Below, one piece after another: positions 1-8,519 of a DNA stretch of 64,000 nucleotides. Each line of letters begins with the position of its first letter. Within the stretch, counting starts at the first letter, position 1. The stretch is from Verrucomicrobiota bacterium (lineage in GTDB: Bacteria; Verrucomicrobiota; Verrucomicrobiia; Opitutales; UBA953). The notes beneath the pieces are model-generated. The model made no database searches, was not told where the DNA came from, and was given only the letters and a program-made list of their open reading frames with translations. The stretch lies in NCBI GenBank assembly GCA_026397955.1, contig JAPLTV010000016.1, positions 1 through 64,000 on the forward strand. The letters run 5' to 3'. The position numbers and the translations under genes were made by a program.

Positions 1-621
1 GCCGTGCCGACGCACCTGAAGCTCAAGGCCTCGTTTACCCGCCTCGATAAGGACGGTAAGCAGGAAGTGTATGCCGAGCCCACGGTCATCACCGTCGATG
101 GCAAGCAGACGACCATCACCGTCGGTTCGGCCGAAGAAGGCGTGGTCTTTACGGTCACCCCTAGGCTCAATAAGGATGGCACTCTGACGCTGGAGACCAT
201 CTCGGAATACCGAAAGCCTCCGACTGCGGAGGCGTCGTCAGTCTCGGCGACACCCACCGCCCCGTCGCCTCGCGCCAAGAGCAAAATGCCTTTCTTCCAC
301 GGCGTGCTGACCAAGGACAAACTCTTTTCGATCGAGGACTCCACGGGCAAGCGCCAGTGGGTGCCGCTCGGGCGCCGTATCGACGGCTGGACGTTGAAGT
401 CCTACGACGAGAAGCGCGAAGCGCTTACTCTCTCCCGTCTTGGTCAGTCCGTTGAACTGGTGCTGCACAAGGCGGTCATCGTTGACGTACCCACTCCGCG
501 GGTTGTCGTCACCCTCACCGAGACTGTCACTACCAAGCCTGGCGTCAGTGAAACCTTTGGGCTTAACACCGCCCGGGGTGTGATCTCGCTCGAGGCCGAG
601 ATCCTGGACCTGTCGAAGTGA
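1..621 (+). CDS. Secretin/GspC-like protein fragment (5' end outside window)
   Basis: The frame is open to the first base, so the listed GTG at 4 may not be the true start and the gene is probably cut by the window edge. Residues about 20-65 (YAEPTVITVDGKQTTITVG, then a VTPRLNKDGTLTLE stretch) resemble the C-terminal part of type II/IV secretins, where a 'P-x-V-x-T-x-x-G' loop is followed by 'V-x-P-x-x-n-x-D-G-x-(V/L)'. The middle part (GVLTKDKLFSIEDSTG, WVPLGRRIDGWTLKSY) resembles the small homology domain of GspC/PilP-type periplasmic proteins. The end returns to a secretin-like beta pattern. I infer an exported protein of a pilus or type II secretion related apparatus, but the assignment is by pattern only; a hypothetical protein is the safe name. 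The stop is 5 bp from the stop of the convergent cupin gene. Confidence 0.55.
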   Translation, partial: AVPTHLKLKASFTRLDKDGKQEVYAEPTVITVDGKQTTITVGSAEEGVVFTVTPRLNKDGTLTLETISEYRKPPTAEASSVSATPTAPSPRAKSKMPFFHGVLTKDKLFSIEDSTGKRQWVPLGRRIDGWTLKSYDEKREALTLSRLGQSVELVLHKAVIVDVPTPRVVVTLTETVTTKPGVSETFGLNTARGVISLEAEILDLSK

Positions 622-625
622 CGGC

Positions 626-1270
626 TTAGGCCACGTCGAGGTGGCCGACTTTGACGAGGATGGTCGCGCCCTCCGGACCGGTGAACGGCCGGTGGTTGCT
701 CATATGCGGGCTGCGGATCCACGTGCCGGCGGGATAGCTGCCGTGCTCGTCGCGGAAGACGCCTTCGAGCACGAGGATTTCTTCGCCGCCGACGTGGGTG
801 TGCGGGTTGAAGCGCGTCTCGGGCGCCCAGCGGACCAGGGCGGTGTGCTTCGTCAGGCCTTGGTGTAATGAGGTGACCTTGAGTCCGGGGACCATGCCTT
901 GGCGCCAATCCAAGTCCGCGCCGCGGAGCGCATAGGAGTCCGTTTCCGGCTCGGAAGGCGTGCGTTCGTTCAGGTAGACCATGCTGGCTTCGGCGGCGGT
1001 GAACGTGGCGGATACGCCCGGGGCGAGGCGGGCGTACGAAGCAGGGCCAAGGTCTTCGCCGTTGAGTTTCATGAGGCCGCGGACGACGAGCACTTCGAGC
1101 AACTTGCTTCCGTCGTGCGACCAGGTCTCGCCGGCTTCGAACGAGCGAAGGGTGATGCGGCTAGGCACCGGGACTTCACGCTGCTCTAGCGCACGTTCCC
1201 CCGCTTGTCCCGCGTACAGGTCGGTCGCGTCTACGACGATGCGGAGGGAATGGTCAGAGTGGAGAGTCAT
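626..1270 (-). CDS. ChrR-like double cupin protein
   Basis: 214 aa, two cupin folds in tandem as in the ChrR cupin-like domain family. The C-terminal cupin keeps metal-ligand residues: RFNPHTHVGGEEILVLEG supplies H-x-H and a Glu, and PHMSNHRP follows as the downstream His strand. The N-terminal half (SFEAGETWSHDGSKLLEVLVV) looks like a cupin that has lost most ligands. ChrR itself is a zinc anti-sigma factor with an N-terminal anti-sigma helix bundle, but that part is absent here, so a role as a stand-alone metal-binding enzyme or sensor is more likely than sigma-factor binding. No sigma factor lies next to it. It sits first in a minus-strand run ending at the window's first gene. Confidence 0.75.
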   Translation of the reverse strand: MTLHSDHSLRIVVDATDLYAGQAGERALEQREVPVPSRITLRSFEAGETWSHDGSKLLEVLVVRGLMKLNGEDLGPASYARLAPGVSATFTAAEASMVYLNERTPSEPETDSYALRGADLDWRQGMVPGLKVTSLHQGLTKHTALVRWAPETRFNPHTHVGGEEILVLEGVFRDEHGSYPAGTWIRSPHMSNHRPFTGPEGATILVKVGHLDVA

Positions 1271-1290
1271 GTCGAAATGGGAGGGTGGGT

Positions 1291-1803
1291 TCAGTCGGCC
1301 AGCGCTTTACGCCACTCGGCGATTTCGGTGGCAAGTCCATGGGTGTGCAGTCCGGCCTCGATCTCCGCGTGGGTGGGTTCGGTGACGATATGCTTAGGGT
1401 CGCTCTCGAGGTCCGGACGGACGTGACGCGTGACGGCCCAAGCGGCCCAGGCCCGCCACTTCTTGAGTTCAGCTCGCTCGCCACGCACGCGATCGGCTAG
1501 GTGCTGATAATGCACCCGCGCGTTGCCGGTGAACTCGTCGCTGGGCTGCCTTACCATCCAGCCGATGGCGCGGTAGGGCATGGTATACTCGTTTAAGACT
1601 TCGGATCCGGCCGGGACGTCGCAATAGAGCGCGCGGTCGACGGCCAGCAGCGCCCGGGCGGGTAGGTCGTCCAGCCAGAGCTGCTGGCCGTATTCCAAAC
1701 AGAGGCGATAAAGCTCAGGCCCTTGGTCGTCGCGCAGGGCGTTGAGGTCGCGCCAGGAGAGCGGGCGACCGCAGGACGGCAGGAAGGGGCAGGGCGAAGG
1801 CAC
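1291..1803 (-). CDS. Conserved hypothetical protein
   Basis: About 170 aa from a GTG start at 1803, five bases after the stop of the MBL hydrolase gene. The ORF track runs up to 1941, but its first 46 residues are Arg/Pro-rich and overlap the hydrolase gene antiphase, so I reject that extension. The protein is soluble and mostly helical, rich in Trp, Leu and Arg (SWRDLNALRDDQGPELYRLC, KKWRAWAAWAVTRHVRPDLE); it reads like a small alpha-helical protein with a tetratricopeptide-like feel. I see no catalytic motif, signal peptide or membrane segment. It is probably cotranscribed with the upstream hydrolase and thioesterase. Function unknown. Confidence 0.6.
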   Translation of the reverse strand: MPSPCPFLPSCGRPLSWRDLNALRDDQGPELYRLCLEYGQQLWLDDLPARALLAVDRALYCDVPAGSEVLNEYTMPYRAIGWMVRQPSDEFTGNARVHYQHLADRVRGERAELKKWRAWAAWAVTRHVRPDLESDPKHIVTEPTHAEIEAGLHTHGLATEIAEWRKALAD

Positions 1804-1808
1804 GCGGC

Positions 1809-2459
1809 TCAGGGCTTGGCGTACGGATTGGTCTGCTTCTCGACGCCTACCGAGGTCTGGCCGCCGTGGCCCGGCAGGAGCACGACGTCGTCCGGTAGGG
1901 TATAGATCCGAGCACGGATCGAGGTCAGGAGCTGGTTCCAATCGCCGTTAGGCAGATCAGTACGGCCGACGGAGCCCTTGAAGATGGCGTCGCCTGTGAA
2001 GGCGATCTTCTGGTCGGCGGCGTAGAAGAGGATGCTGCCCGGGCAGTGGCCGGGCACGTGCCGGATCTCAAACTTGTAGCCGCAGGTCTCGACGACATCG
2101 CCGTCGTCGACCCAGCGGTCGACCTTCACCGAACGGAAGTCATCGTCGGAGAGCGACGGGATCATCGACTGGTAACGGTTACGGTAAGCCTCGATGTTCT
2201 CGATGAGCTGTTGGTCATCCTTGTGCGCGATGACCTTGGCGCCCGCGTCGGCGAAATAGCGGCCGTCGCACATATGGTCCCAGTGGCCGTGCGTGATAAG
2301 CAGGTGCGTGAGATTGAGGCCCTGTTTCTTGATCTCCTCGAGTAGCAGCGGGCCGGCGGCCTTGGGTGCGTCGATGACGCAGCAATCCTTGCCGTTCTCG
2401 GCGACGACAAGATAGGCGTTGGTTTCGAAAGGCCCGAGCGGGGCGGCGGCGATCTTCAT
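1809..2459 (-). CDS. MBL-fold metallo-hydrolase (glyoxalase II-like)
   Basis: 216 aa, a complete single-domain metallo-beta-lactamase fold hydrolase. The dinuclear metal site is visible: THGHWDHMCDG gives the H-x-H-x-D-H motif, VPGHCPGSILFY gives the third His, FTGDAIFKGSVGRTDLP gives the bridging Asp, and LLPGHGGQT gives the last His. This set is that of the glyoxalase II/YcbL branch, which hydrolyses thioesters such as S-lactoylglutathione or related small substrates; the real substrate cannot be read from the sequence. It lacks the C-terminal glutathione-binding domain of classical GloB, which favours the YcbL-like type. It overlaps no neighbour and lies 4 bp from the thioesterase gene upstream, so the two are likely an operon. 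Confidence 0.88.
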   Translation of the reverse strand: MKIAAAPLGPFETNAYLVVAENGKDCCVIDAPKAAGPLLLEEIKKQGLNLTHLLITHGHWDHMCDGRYFADAGAKVIAHKDDQQLIENIEAYRNRYQSMIPSLSDDDFRSVKVDRWVDDGDVVETCGYKFEIRHVPGHCPGSILFYAADQKIAFTGDAIFKGSVGRTDLPNGDWNQLLTSIRARIYTLPDDVVLLPGHGGQTSVGVEKQTNPYAKP

Positions 2460-2463
2460 GGAG

Positions 2464-2868
2464 TCAGGCGCCGAAGGCTTTGCTTAGGGCAGAGGCGATT
2501 TTTTCCGGCGGGCGCACGGCCTTGAATTCGCGGTTCACGAAGGCATGGATCGTGAAGCCTTCGACGAGCAGCTCGCCGTCGCGCTCGACCTGGTAGGTGA
2601 GTTTGAGTCGCGCCATGGGCTTTTCGGCCAGGGTCACCGTGATGCGGACGCGGTCGTCAAAGCGGGAAGGGCGGTGGTAGGTCAGGCCAGTCTCCAAGAC
2701 GGGCAGGAGGAAGCCTTCTTGCTCCAGCTGACGATAGGGGGTGCCGAGCTGGTCGAGCAGGGCGACGCGGGCCATCTCGAACCAGGGCAGGTAGTTGCCA
2801 TGATAGGTGACGCCCATCGCATCGGTCTCGGCAAAGCGGACGCGGGTCTCGACGGTGGCCTGAAGCAT
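2464..2868 (-). CDS. Acyl-CoA thioesterase, YbgC/FadM type (hotdog fold)
   Basis: 134 aa, the usual length for a single hotdog domain of the 4HBT family. The N-terminal signature RVRFAETDAMGVTYHGNYLPWFE is diagnostic: the Asp in the ETDAMG loop is the catalytic residue of 4-hydroxybenzoyl-CoA thioesterase relatives, and the H-x-N-Y-x-x-W-F helix follows. YbgC-type proteins hydrolyse short-chain or hydroxy-acyl-CoA and are often linked with the Tol-Pal system; no tol genes are near here. It starts a minus-strand operon with the MBL hydrolase and a hypothetical, and is divergent from the plus-strand gene at 2966, so a promoter pair must lie in 2869-2965. Confidence 0.9.
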   Translation of the reverse strand: MLQATVETRVRFAETDAMGVTYHGNYLPWFEMARVALLDQLGTPYRQLEQEGFLLPVLETGLTYHRPSRFDDRVRITVTLAEKPMARLKLTYQVERDGELLVEGFTIHAFVNREFKAVRPPEKIASALSKAFGA

Positions 2869-2965
2869 GAGGCTGTTTTGGCCACTGGCGGCGAATTTCC
2901 AACGCCAAACGACGCATCGGAGGCTTCTCCTTGCTCCCGCGGGCTTCCTTCGCTGATGTCAGGGC

Positions 2966-3610
2966 ATGGGTCAGCGCGAACGCTTCGTCATCTTCTTGGT
3001 TGGTGCCTTGCTGGGCATCGTCGTCCTGCTCGGCGGTAAGTCCTGCGGTAACGAGAAGAAGAATCAGCTCCGGATGGTCCGCTCGTCGCTGAGCATGGCT
3101 CCCATGATGTACGACTTCGCGGTCATGCAGAAGGGCTTCTACGGAAAATATGTCCTCTTCGAGCGGGTCGCCGAGAAACAGGGTGGGGTAAAGGTGCGCA
3201 CGCTCGTCACCGGCGGCACCCGTCGCTACTCGCCTGAAGGCAAGGAGCTGCCCGAGGAACACATCCTGATCAAGGAGTCCTACGCGCCAGGCGTCGCCCT
3301 AGCCGAGGCCGGTCCGGTGTCGTCCTATGAGTTCACCTATGCCGACCGTATCGTGATCAAGCTGAAGCCGGGCCATCAGGCTGCCGAGGTCACGCTGCAG
3401 TCCGGTGACGTCGCCGCCGCCTGGCCAGGCCATGAGGAATCCCTTATTCGTCTCGATGCCTGGAGGAAGCTGCCCGGCGGCGCCCCTTGGGGTAACCTCG
3501 AGGCTCTGGTGCGTGAATTGAACGGCCATCCCGCCGTGGCCGAAGCCCGCCTACCCCAAATCGACTGGCAGGCCGAAGCGGACCTGATTAGGGCTAATTC
3601 ACCCAAATGA
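2966..3610 (+). CDS. Hypothetical membrane-anchored protein
   Basis: 214 aa. One N-terminal hydrophobic segment (residues about 8-24, FVIFLVGALLGIVVLLGGKS) followed by a Cys (KSCGN) suggests an uncleaved anchor with the rest of the protein in the periplasm. The remainder has alternating beta-like hydrophobic strands and ends in a helical stretch (WGNLEALVRELNGHPAVAEA). I recognise no family. Its last four bases overlap the start of the cation diffusion facilitator gene (ATGA), so the two are translationally coupled; a role linked with metal efflux is possible but is only inference from position. Confidence 0.7.
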   Translation: MGQRERFVIFLVGALLGIVVLLGGKSCGNEKKNQLRMVRSSLSMAPMMYDFAVMQKGFYGKYVLFERVAEKQGGVKVRTLVTGGTRRYSPEGKELPEEHILIKESYAPGVALAEAGPVSSYEFTYADRIVIKLKPGHQAAEVTLQSGDVAAAWPGHEESLIRLDAWRKLPGGAPWGNLEALVRELNGHPAVAEARLPQIDWQAEADLIRANSPK

Positions 3611-4527
3611 GCACGACGCTGCAGCGCGAGGGTGGTCTGACCGTGGCGCTCAGCTTGACGGTCAATGTCATCATGGCGGGTGCTAAGCTCAGCGTGGGCG
3701 CCGTCGCCCAGTCGCAGGCGCTCGTCGCCGATGGCATTCACTCGTTGGTCGATATCGCTGGCGACATCGCGGCGATCATCGGGCTGAAGTTTGCGCACCT
3801 GCCTAAGGACGACGATCATCCTTACGGTCACCACCGCTTCTCCACCTTGGCGACGATGCTCATCTCGTCGCTAGTGCTTCTCTTCTGCCTCGGGCTCGCC
3901 TGGCAGTCGCTGTCCGCCCTCGTTAGCCGTGCCGATGTCGCTCAACCTGGCCTCGCCGCCGCCTGGGTCGCTGGCGCCGCTTTACTCATCAAAGAAGGTT
4001 TCTACCAGTATGCGCGTCGTCAGGCCGAGCGCCTCGGCTCGCGCCTGCTGATGGCTAACGCCACCGACCATCGTGCCGACGCCATCGCCTCGCTCCTCGC
4101 GCTCGTCGCAGTCGTCATCGCTAACGTCCATCCCGAATGGAAGGCCCTCGATAAGGTCGTCGGTCTCGTGCTCGCCGGCTGGCTGGGTTCCGAAGGTATC
4201 AAACTCTTCAAGGGCGCCTGCGAAGACCTCCTCGATACCGCTCCGGCCGCGCACGTGCTGCACGACCTCAGTGAGCACATCTTGGCCGCTCCTGGAGCCA
4301 AGGGTTTCCATGCTTTCCGCGCCCGCCGCCTGGGCGACCGTTTCGAAGTCGATTTCCATCTACAGGTCGCCGAGGACGCCACGGTCGCGGACGGACATGC
4401 CATCGCCGGCCGGATCAAGGCGGACATCCTGCGCTCGCATCCCGAGGTGATCTCGGTGCTGGTGCATGTCGAGCCGGATGCCCCGGAGCATCGCAAGCAG
4501 GACGGCCACCACGGTTTCAACGCCTGA
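3607..4527 (+). CDS. Cation diffusion facilitator (CDF) family transporter
   Basis: 306 aa, the typical length of CDF proteins. Membrane segments cover about residues 10-200 and a cytoplasmic C-terminal domain follows. The metal site is visible: ADGIHSLVDIAGD on TM2 gives the (H/D)-S-x-x-D signature with a second Asp four residues later, and ANATDHRADAIAS on TM5 gives H-x-x-x-D. The loop DDDHPYGHHRFSTLATM is the characteristic His-rich segment after TM2. These ligands (Asp, Asp, His, Asp) suit Zn2+ or other divalent cations exchanged against protons at the inner membrane; Zn versus Fe/Mn/Co cannot be decided by eye. Coupled by a 4 bp overlap to the preceding membrane-anchored protein. The C-terminal tail (HRKQDGHHG) is also His-containing. 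Confidence 0.9.
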   Translation: MSTTLQREGGLTVALSLTVNVIMAGAKLSVGAVAQSQALVADGIHSLVDIAGDIAAIIGLKFAHLPKDDDHPYGHHRFSTLATMLISSLVLLFCLGLAWQSLSALVSRADVAQPGLAAAWVAGAALLIKEGFYQYARRQAERLGSRLLMANATDHRADAIASLLALVAVVIANVHPEWKALDKVVGLVLAGWLGSEGIKLFKGACEDLLDTAPAAHVLHDLSEHILAAPGAKGFHAFRARRLGDRFEVDFHLQVAEDATVADGHAIAGRIKADILRSHPEVISVLVHVEPDAPEHRKQDGHHGFNA

Positions 4528-4569
4528 ACGCGGCTTGCGTTTCTTGGGCCGTGGCTTTTAGATGGGGCG

Positions 4570-5982
4570 ATGAGCCTGCCCCGTCTTTGCTTTGCGCTGC
4601 TGGTCACGGTCGTGTCCCTGACCGCCGCCCAACCGCCGAACGTCGTCTTCATCTTCGCCGACGACCAGCGCGCCGACACCATCGCGGCCCTGGGCAATCC
4701 GGTCATCAAGACCCCGAACCTCGATCGCCTCGTGAAGCGTGGGGTGGCCTTCACCCGCGCCTACATGCAAGGCGGCAACCAGGGCGCCACCTGCGTGCCT
4801 TCGCGCGCGATGCTGCTGTCCGGTCGATCGCTCGCGCAGATCGATGAGAAGCTGTTGAAATACCAGACCTGGCCCAACGCCTTCGGCGCGGCCGGTTATG
4901 CGACCTTCGCCACGGGCAAGTGGCATAACGGCCCGCCCTCGATCTCGAAGTCCTTCCAGCAGGCCAAGGCGCTCTTCGTCGGCGGCATGGCTAACCCTCT
5001 GAAGGCTCCGACCAGCGATATGCTGCCCACGGGCAAACTGACCGCGGCAAAGGTCTCCCCGAAGCACCTTTGCGAAGAGGCCACCGATGAGACCTTGGCG
5101 TTCCTGAAGTCGCAGGACGGCAAGAAGCCGTTCTTCTCCTATCTGGCCTTTGATGGCCCGCATGACCCGCACATCGTCCCGGAAGGGTTTCCAATCGATT
5201 ATGCACCGGCCTCGATCCCGCTGCCGCCTAATTTCCTACCCCAGCATCCGTTCGACAATGGCGAGATGGTCATCCGCGACGAGCAGCTGATGAAATGGCC
5301 GCGCCCCGCGGCCGACGTAAAGACGATGCTGGCTGAGTATTATCGTTACGTGAGCTTCCTAGACGTCCAGGTCGGTCGCGTGCTCGACGCGGTGGATGCG
5401 TCACCGTTTGCCGCCAATACCATCATCGTCTACGCCGCAGATTCCGGCGTGGCCCGCGGTTCGCACGGCCTCATCGGCAAGCAGAACCTCTATGAGCACT
5501 CGGTGCGCGTGCCGCTGATCATCGCCGGTCCGGGAATCGTCGCCGACAAGCGCAGCGAGGCGATGTGTTACCTCTTCGACGTCATGCCCACGCTGGGAAA
5601 ACTCTGCGGTATTCCTGCGCCGAAGGATTCCCAGGGTGCCGATTTCTCGGCCGTTCTCAAGGATCCGAGCCAGCCCGCCCGTCCGTTCCTGATGTTCGGT
5701 TACAAGTCATTCCAGAAGGCGCTCAATGACGGACGCTGGAAACTCATCCGCTACCCGCACGTTGACCGTACCCAGCTCTTCGACCTGCAGACCGACCCAT
5801 ACGAGACCAAGGATCTTGCCGCTCTTCCTGAGCACGCCGAGCGCATCAAGGAGATGCTCGCCAAGCTCGCCGCCGAGATGAAAGCCGACGGCGATAACGA
5901 CCTTCTCACCGCCGCGAAGATCCTGCCTGCTGAATGGAAAGCCCCGACCAAGCTGCCCAAGCCCGGCCAGAAAGGATTTTGA
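4570..5982 (+). CDS. Exported sulfatase (S1 family)
   Basis: 470 aa with an N-terminal signal peptide (LCFALLVTVVSLTAAQ). The sulfatase core starts directly after it: NVVFIFADDQRADT supplies the metal-binding Asp pair, and GATCVPSRAMLLSGRS contains the C-x-P-S-R motif whose Cys is converted to formylglycine by the anaerobic or aerobic maturation enzyme. FATGKWHN, FDGPHDPH and VYAADSGVARGSHGL complete the S1 active-site set (Lys/His, His, Asp, His). It hydrolyses sulfate esters in the periplasm or outside, probably on polysaccharides, in keeping with the many sulfatases of Verrucomicrobiota. The length and C-terminal subdomain are those of choline-sulfatase-like S1 members; the substrate is unknown. 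No maturase gene is in the window. Confidence 0.92.
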   Translation: MSLPRLCFALLVTVVSLTAAQPPNVVFIFADDQRADTIAALGNPVIKTPNLDRLVKRGVAFTRAYMQGGNQGATCVPSRAMLLSGRSLAQIDEKLLKYQTWPNAFGAAGYATFATGKWHNGPPSISKSFQQAKALFVGGMANPLKAPTSDMLPTGKLTAAKVSPKHLCEEATDETLAFLKSQDGKKPFFSYLAFDGPHDPHIVPEGFPIDYAPASIPLPPNFLPQHPFDNGEMVIRDEQLMKWPRPAADVKTMLAEYYRYVSFLDVQVGRVLDAVDASPFAANTIIVYAADSGVARGSHGLIGKQNLYEHSVRVPLIIAGPGIVADKRSEAMCYLFDVMPTLGKLCGIPAPKDSQGADFSAVLKDPSQPARPFLMFGYKSFQKALNDGRWKLIRYPHVDRTQLFDLQTDPYETKDLAALPEHAERIKEMLAKLAAEMKADGDNDLLTAAKILPAEWKAPTKLPKPGQKGF

Positions 5983-5984
5983 GT

Positions 5985-6008
5985 GGAGGGCCGGAGGGCA
6001 CGAGGGCA
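5985..6008. repeat. 8-bp tandem repeat (3 units) after sulfatase gene
   Basis: Directly after the sulfatase stop the sequence reads GGAGGGCC, GGAGGGCA, CGAGGGCA, three imperfect copies of one 8-mer. It is the first of several short tandem repeats in intergenic spacers of this window. Confidence 0.6.
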
Positions 6009-6157
6009 GGAGATGCTGCCGTGACGTAAGAGCCTCGGTTTGGGTGGTCCACCTCGCTTGGCCTTCATGGGTCTTCGAACTCACAGAATACCTGCGCAGA
6101 CGGACGCGATGGGCATCACGTCCCACCCTTGGGCAGCATGTCTCCATGGCTGCTCCC

Positions 6158-6185
6158 AACCGCTAATCGCCAACCGCTAACCGCC
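6158..6185. repeat. 14-bp tandem repeat (2 units)
   Basis: Two adjacent copies of AACCGCTAA(T/C)CGCC differing at one base, in the 211 bp spacer between the convergent sulfatase and rluA-type genes. The rest of that spacer (6009-6157) shows no ORF, hairpin with T-tract or other feature that I can support. Confidence 0.65.
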
Positions 6186-6193
6186 TAAACCTA

Positions 6194-7312
6194 CTACGCG
6201 GGCATCAGGTAAGGCTTGCGACCGAACTTCTTAGCCAGCCATTCCTTGAGGTCCAGGAAGTCCTTGGGCGGCTCGACGGTGATCGTGAGCGGCTTGCCGG
6301 TCTGCGGGTGCGTCAGGGTAAGCTTGTGGGCGTGGAGCATCACGCGGGGCATCGGCCAGCCGGTGTAGCTCGGGACGTCGAACTTGCCGTAGGTACGGTC
6401 GCCCAGGATCGGGTGCGTGATGTGCGCGAGGTGGACGCGGATCTGGTGCGTGCGGCCGGTGTGCGGGAAGGCGCGGACGAGCGCGGCTTCGACGCCGTAT
6501 TTTTCTTCCACCCGCCAGTCGGTGATGGCTTCGCGGCCGTCTTCACGCACGGCCATGCGCACGCGGACGGTGCGGTGGCGGTCGATGTTCGCGTTGATGA
6601 CTCCGGAGAGGAGGCGCGGGGCCTTGTCGACGAGCGCGAGGTATTCCTTCTTGGCGGTGCGGGCGGCGAACTGCGCGACGAGCGCGTGGTAAGCCTTGTC
6701 CGTCTTCGCGAGCACGATGACGCCAGAGGTCTCGCGGTCGAGGCGATGGACGACGCCGGGGCGGGGCGCACCACCAGCCGGGGCGAGCTTGCCCTTGGTG
6801 TAATGCAGGAGGCCGTGGACGATAGAGACTTCGTCGGAACCCTGGACGGGGTGCGTGAGGAGACCGGCGGGCTTGTTGACGGCGATGAGGTGCGCGTCTT
6901 CGAAGAGGACCTCGATAGACATCTTGACCGGACGGGCGGTGGGTTCGCCAGGGGAGGGCAGGGCGACTTCGATGGCGTCGCCCGGGTTGAGTACCGTGCG
7001 GCAATCGGCCGTCTGGCCGTTGACCTTCACTAGGCCGAGGTCGAGGGCCTTCTGCACGCGCGAGCGGCTGACGCCTTCGAGGAGCATGGCGATGATCTTG
7101 TCGGCGCGGGCGGGTTCGAATTCGCTCGGGATGCGCGTCTTGACGATTTCATCGGGACGCAGCTCCTCGATCGGAGCCTTGGCGGGACGGGCCGCGTAGG
7201 GCACGTGCGGAGCAGGCTTGTTCTTACGCTTCAGCGCCTTGGCCGTGCGGGCCTGCGGTCGAGATCCGAGGCGCTTAGGCTGGGCCTTCTTGGGTTTCTT
7301 GGGTTGGGCCAT
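6194..7312 (-). CDS. RluA-family 23S/tRNA pseudouridine synthase
   Basis: 372 aa. Residues 1-50 are a Lys/Arg/Pro/Ala-rich basic tail not present in E. coli RluD, probably an RNA-binding extension. An S4 domain follows at about 75-115 (GVSRSRVQKALDLGLVKVNG), then the catalytic domain, with VVHRLDRETSGVIVLAKT carrying the invariant catalytic Asp of the HRLD motif, and HTGRTHQIRVHLAH as the second family motif. The architecture is that of RluC/RluD-type enzymes acting on 23S rRNA uridines; which site is modified cannot be decided. The start (ATG at 7312) is one base from the stop of the aminopeptidase gene, so the two are an operon. Confidence 0.93.
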   Translation of the reverse strand: MAQPKKPKKAQPKRLGSRPQARTAKALKRKNKPAPHVPYAARPAKAPIEELRPDEIVKTRIPSEFEPARADKIIAMLLEGVSRSRVQKALDLGLVKVNGQTADCRTVLNPGDAIEVALPSPGEPTARPVKMSIEVLFEDAHLIAVNKPAGLLTHPVQGSDEVSIVHGLLHYTKGKLAPAGGAPRPGVVHRLDRETSGVIVLAKTDKAYHALVAQFAARTAKKEYLALVDKAPRLLSGVINANIDRHRTVRVRMAVREDGREAITDWRVEEKYGVEAALVRAFPHTGRTHQIRVHLAHITHPILGDRTYGKFDVPSYTGWPMPRVMLHAHKLTLTHPQTGKPLTITVEPPKDFLDLKEWLAKKFGRKPYLMPA

Positions 7313-7313
7313 A

Positions 7314-8432
7314 TTATTTGGCCTTACCGAGGAGGTATGCGGGATTCAATTTTTGGAGGGGCTTGGGAAGGAAAAGGCCGTCTTTGCGGATCACCTGGCC
7401 ATCGAAACGGATCTCGCCGCCGCCGTATTCGGGGCGCTGGATGCAGACCATGTCCCAGTGGATGGACGAATGGTTGCCGTTGTCGGTGGTCTCGTAGCAC
7501 TTGCCGGGCGTGAAGTGGAAGGAGCCCGCGATTTTCTCGTCGAACAGGATATCCTGCATCGGGTTGAGGATGTGCGGATTGAAGGCGATCGCAAACTCGC
7601 CGATGAAGCGGGCGCCGCCGTCGGTATCGAGGATCTCGTTGAGGCGCTTGGTGTTGTTCGAAGTGGCCTCGACGATCTTGCCCTTGCGGAAGACGAGGCG
7701 GATGTTCTCGAACGAGACGCCTTGGTAGATGGTCGCACAGTTGTACTGCAGCACGCCGTTGACGGAATCCTTAATCGGTGCGGTGAAGACCTCGCCGTCG
7801 GGGATGTTGTATTCGCCGCCGCAGGGGATGGCGTTCATGCCCTTGATGTTGAACTTCAGGTCGGTGCCCTGGCCGACGATGTGGACCTCATCAGTCTTCA
7901 TCATCGCCTGCTTCAGGGCTTCCATGCCCGGGACCATGCGCGAGTAGTCGAGCGTGCAGACGCGGAAGTAGAAGTCGGCGAAGGCTTCGGTGCTCATCTT
8001 GGCCTGCTGGGCCATCGACGAGGTCGGCCAGCGGAGGACGACCCACTTGGTCTTGTTGACGCGGTGATCCAGCACGGGTCGCATGAGCTCTCCGTTGAGT
8101 TTGGCCTGAGTGGCCGGGATATCGCTGCCTTCGAAGATGTTATCGGAACCGCGCACGGCGATGTAGGCCTGCATCTTCTTCATGCGGGCAAGCTCGTGGT
8201 CGGCAGCCAGCTTGAACTGTTCCTTGGTGCCGCCCTTGACCATCTCGCGGCCGACTCGGGCCTTGTGGAGGTTCACCATCGGGGTGGCACCGCGTTCGCG
8301 GGCGGCCCGGATGAGGGCGATGACGAAGTCTTCCGGCACATCGTGGGCGTCAATGAGCACGCTCTCCCCCTTCTTGAGGCGGGTTGAGAAACCGCAGAGC
8401 ACGTCGGCGAGCTTTCCGTAGCGAGGATCCAT
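7314..8432 (-). CDS. Aminopeptidase, M29 family
   Basis: 372 aa from the ATG at 8432. The ORF track extends to 8957, but that part is low-complexity and overlaps the TPR gene on the other strand, so I start at [12 protein letters not shown], which is the usual M29 beginning. M29 (AmpS/PepS/aminopeptidase T) enzymes are cytoplasmic dinuclear-metal peptidases that release N-terminal residues. Metal-binding motifs near the C-terminus are visible: [16 protein letters not shown] (Glu), and [20 protein letters not shown] (His, His, Asp), which match the conserved E...H...H-x-D pattern. It is cotranscribed with the pseudouridine synthase downstream and divergent from the TPR gene at 8520. Confidence 0.9.
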   Translation of the reverse strand: MDPRYGKLADVLCGFSTRLKKGESVLIDAHDVPEDFVIALIRAARERGATPMVNLHKARVGREMVKGGTKEQFKLAADHELARMKKMQAYIAVRGSDNIFEGSDIPATQAKLNGELMRPVLDHRVNKTKWVVLRWPTSSMAQQAKMSTEAFADFYFRVCTLDYSRMVPGMEALKQAMMKTDEVHIVGQGTDLKFNIKGMNAIPCGGEYNIPDGEVFTAPIKDSVNGVLQYNCATIYQGVSFENIRLVFRKGKIVEATSNNTKRLNEILDTDGGARFIGEFAIAFNPHILNPMQDILFDEKIAGSFHFTPGKCYETTDNGNHSSIHWDMVCIQRPEYGGGEIRFDGQVIRKDGLFLPKPLQKLNPAYLLGKAK

Positions 8433-8519
8433 GATGCGGGTAAGTTGCGACCCCCTCGGCCCCTTTCCAAGCGTGAAAGGAGCGCTTGCGATGCCGCGGG
8501 CGCCACGCACGGTGTCCGC

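Noticed and set aside
1804-1941. N-terminal extension of the gene at 1291
   Set aside because: Overlaps the MBL hydrolase gene and is Arg/Pro-rich; the GTG at 1803 is more natural.
7218-8387. 389-aa plus-strand ORF opposite the M29 aminopeptidase gene
   Set aside because: Mirror of GC-rich codons of a clearly conserved gene on the other strand; no motif and no family resemblance.
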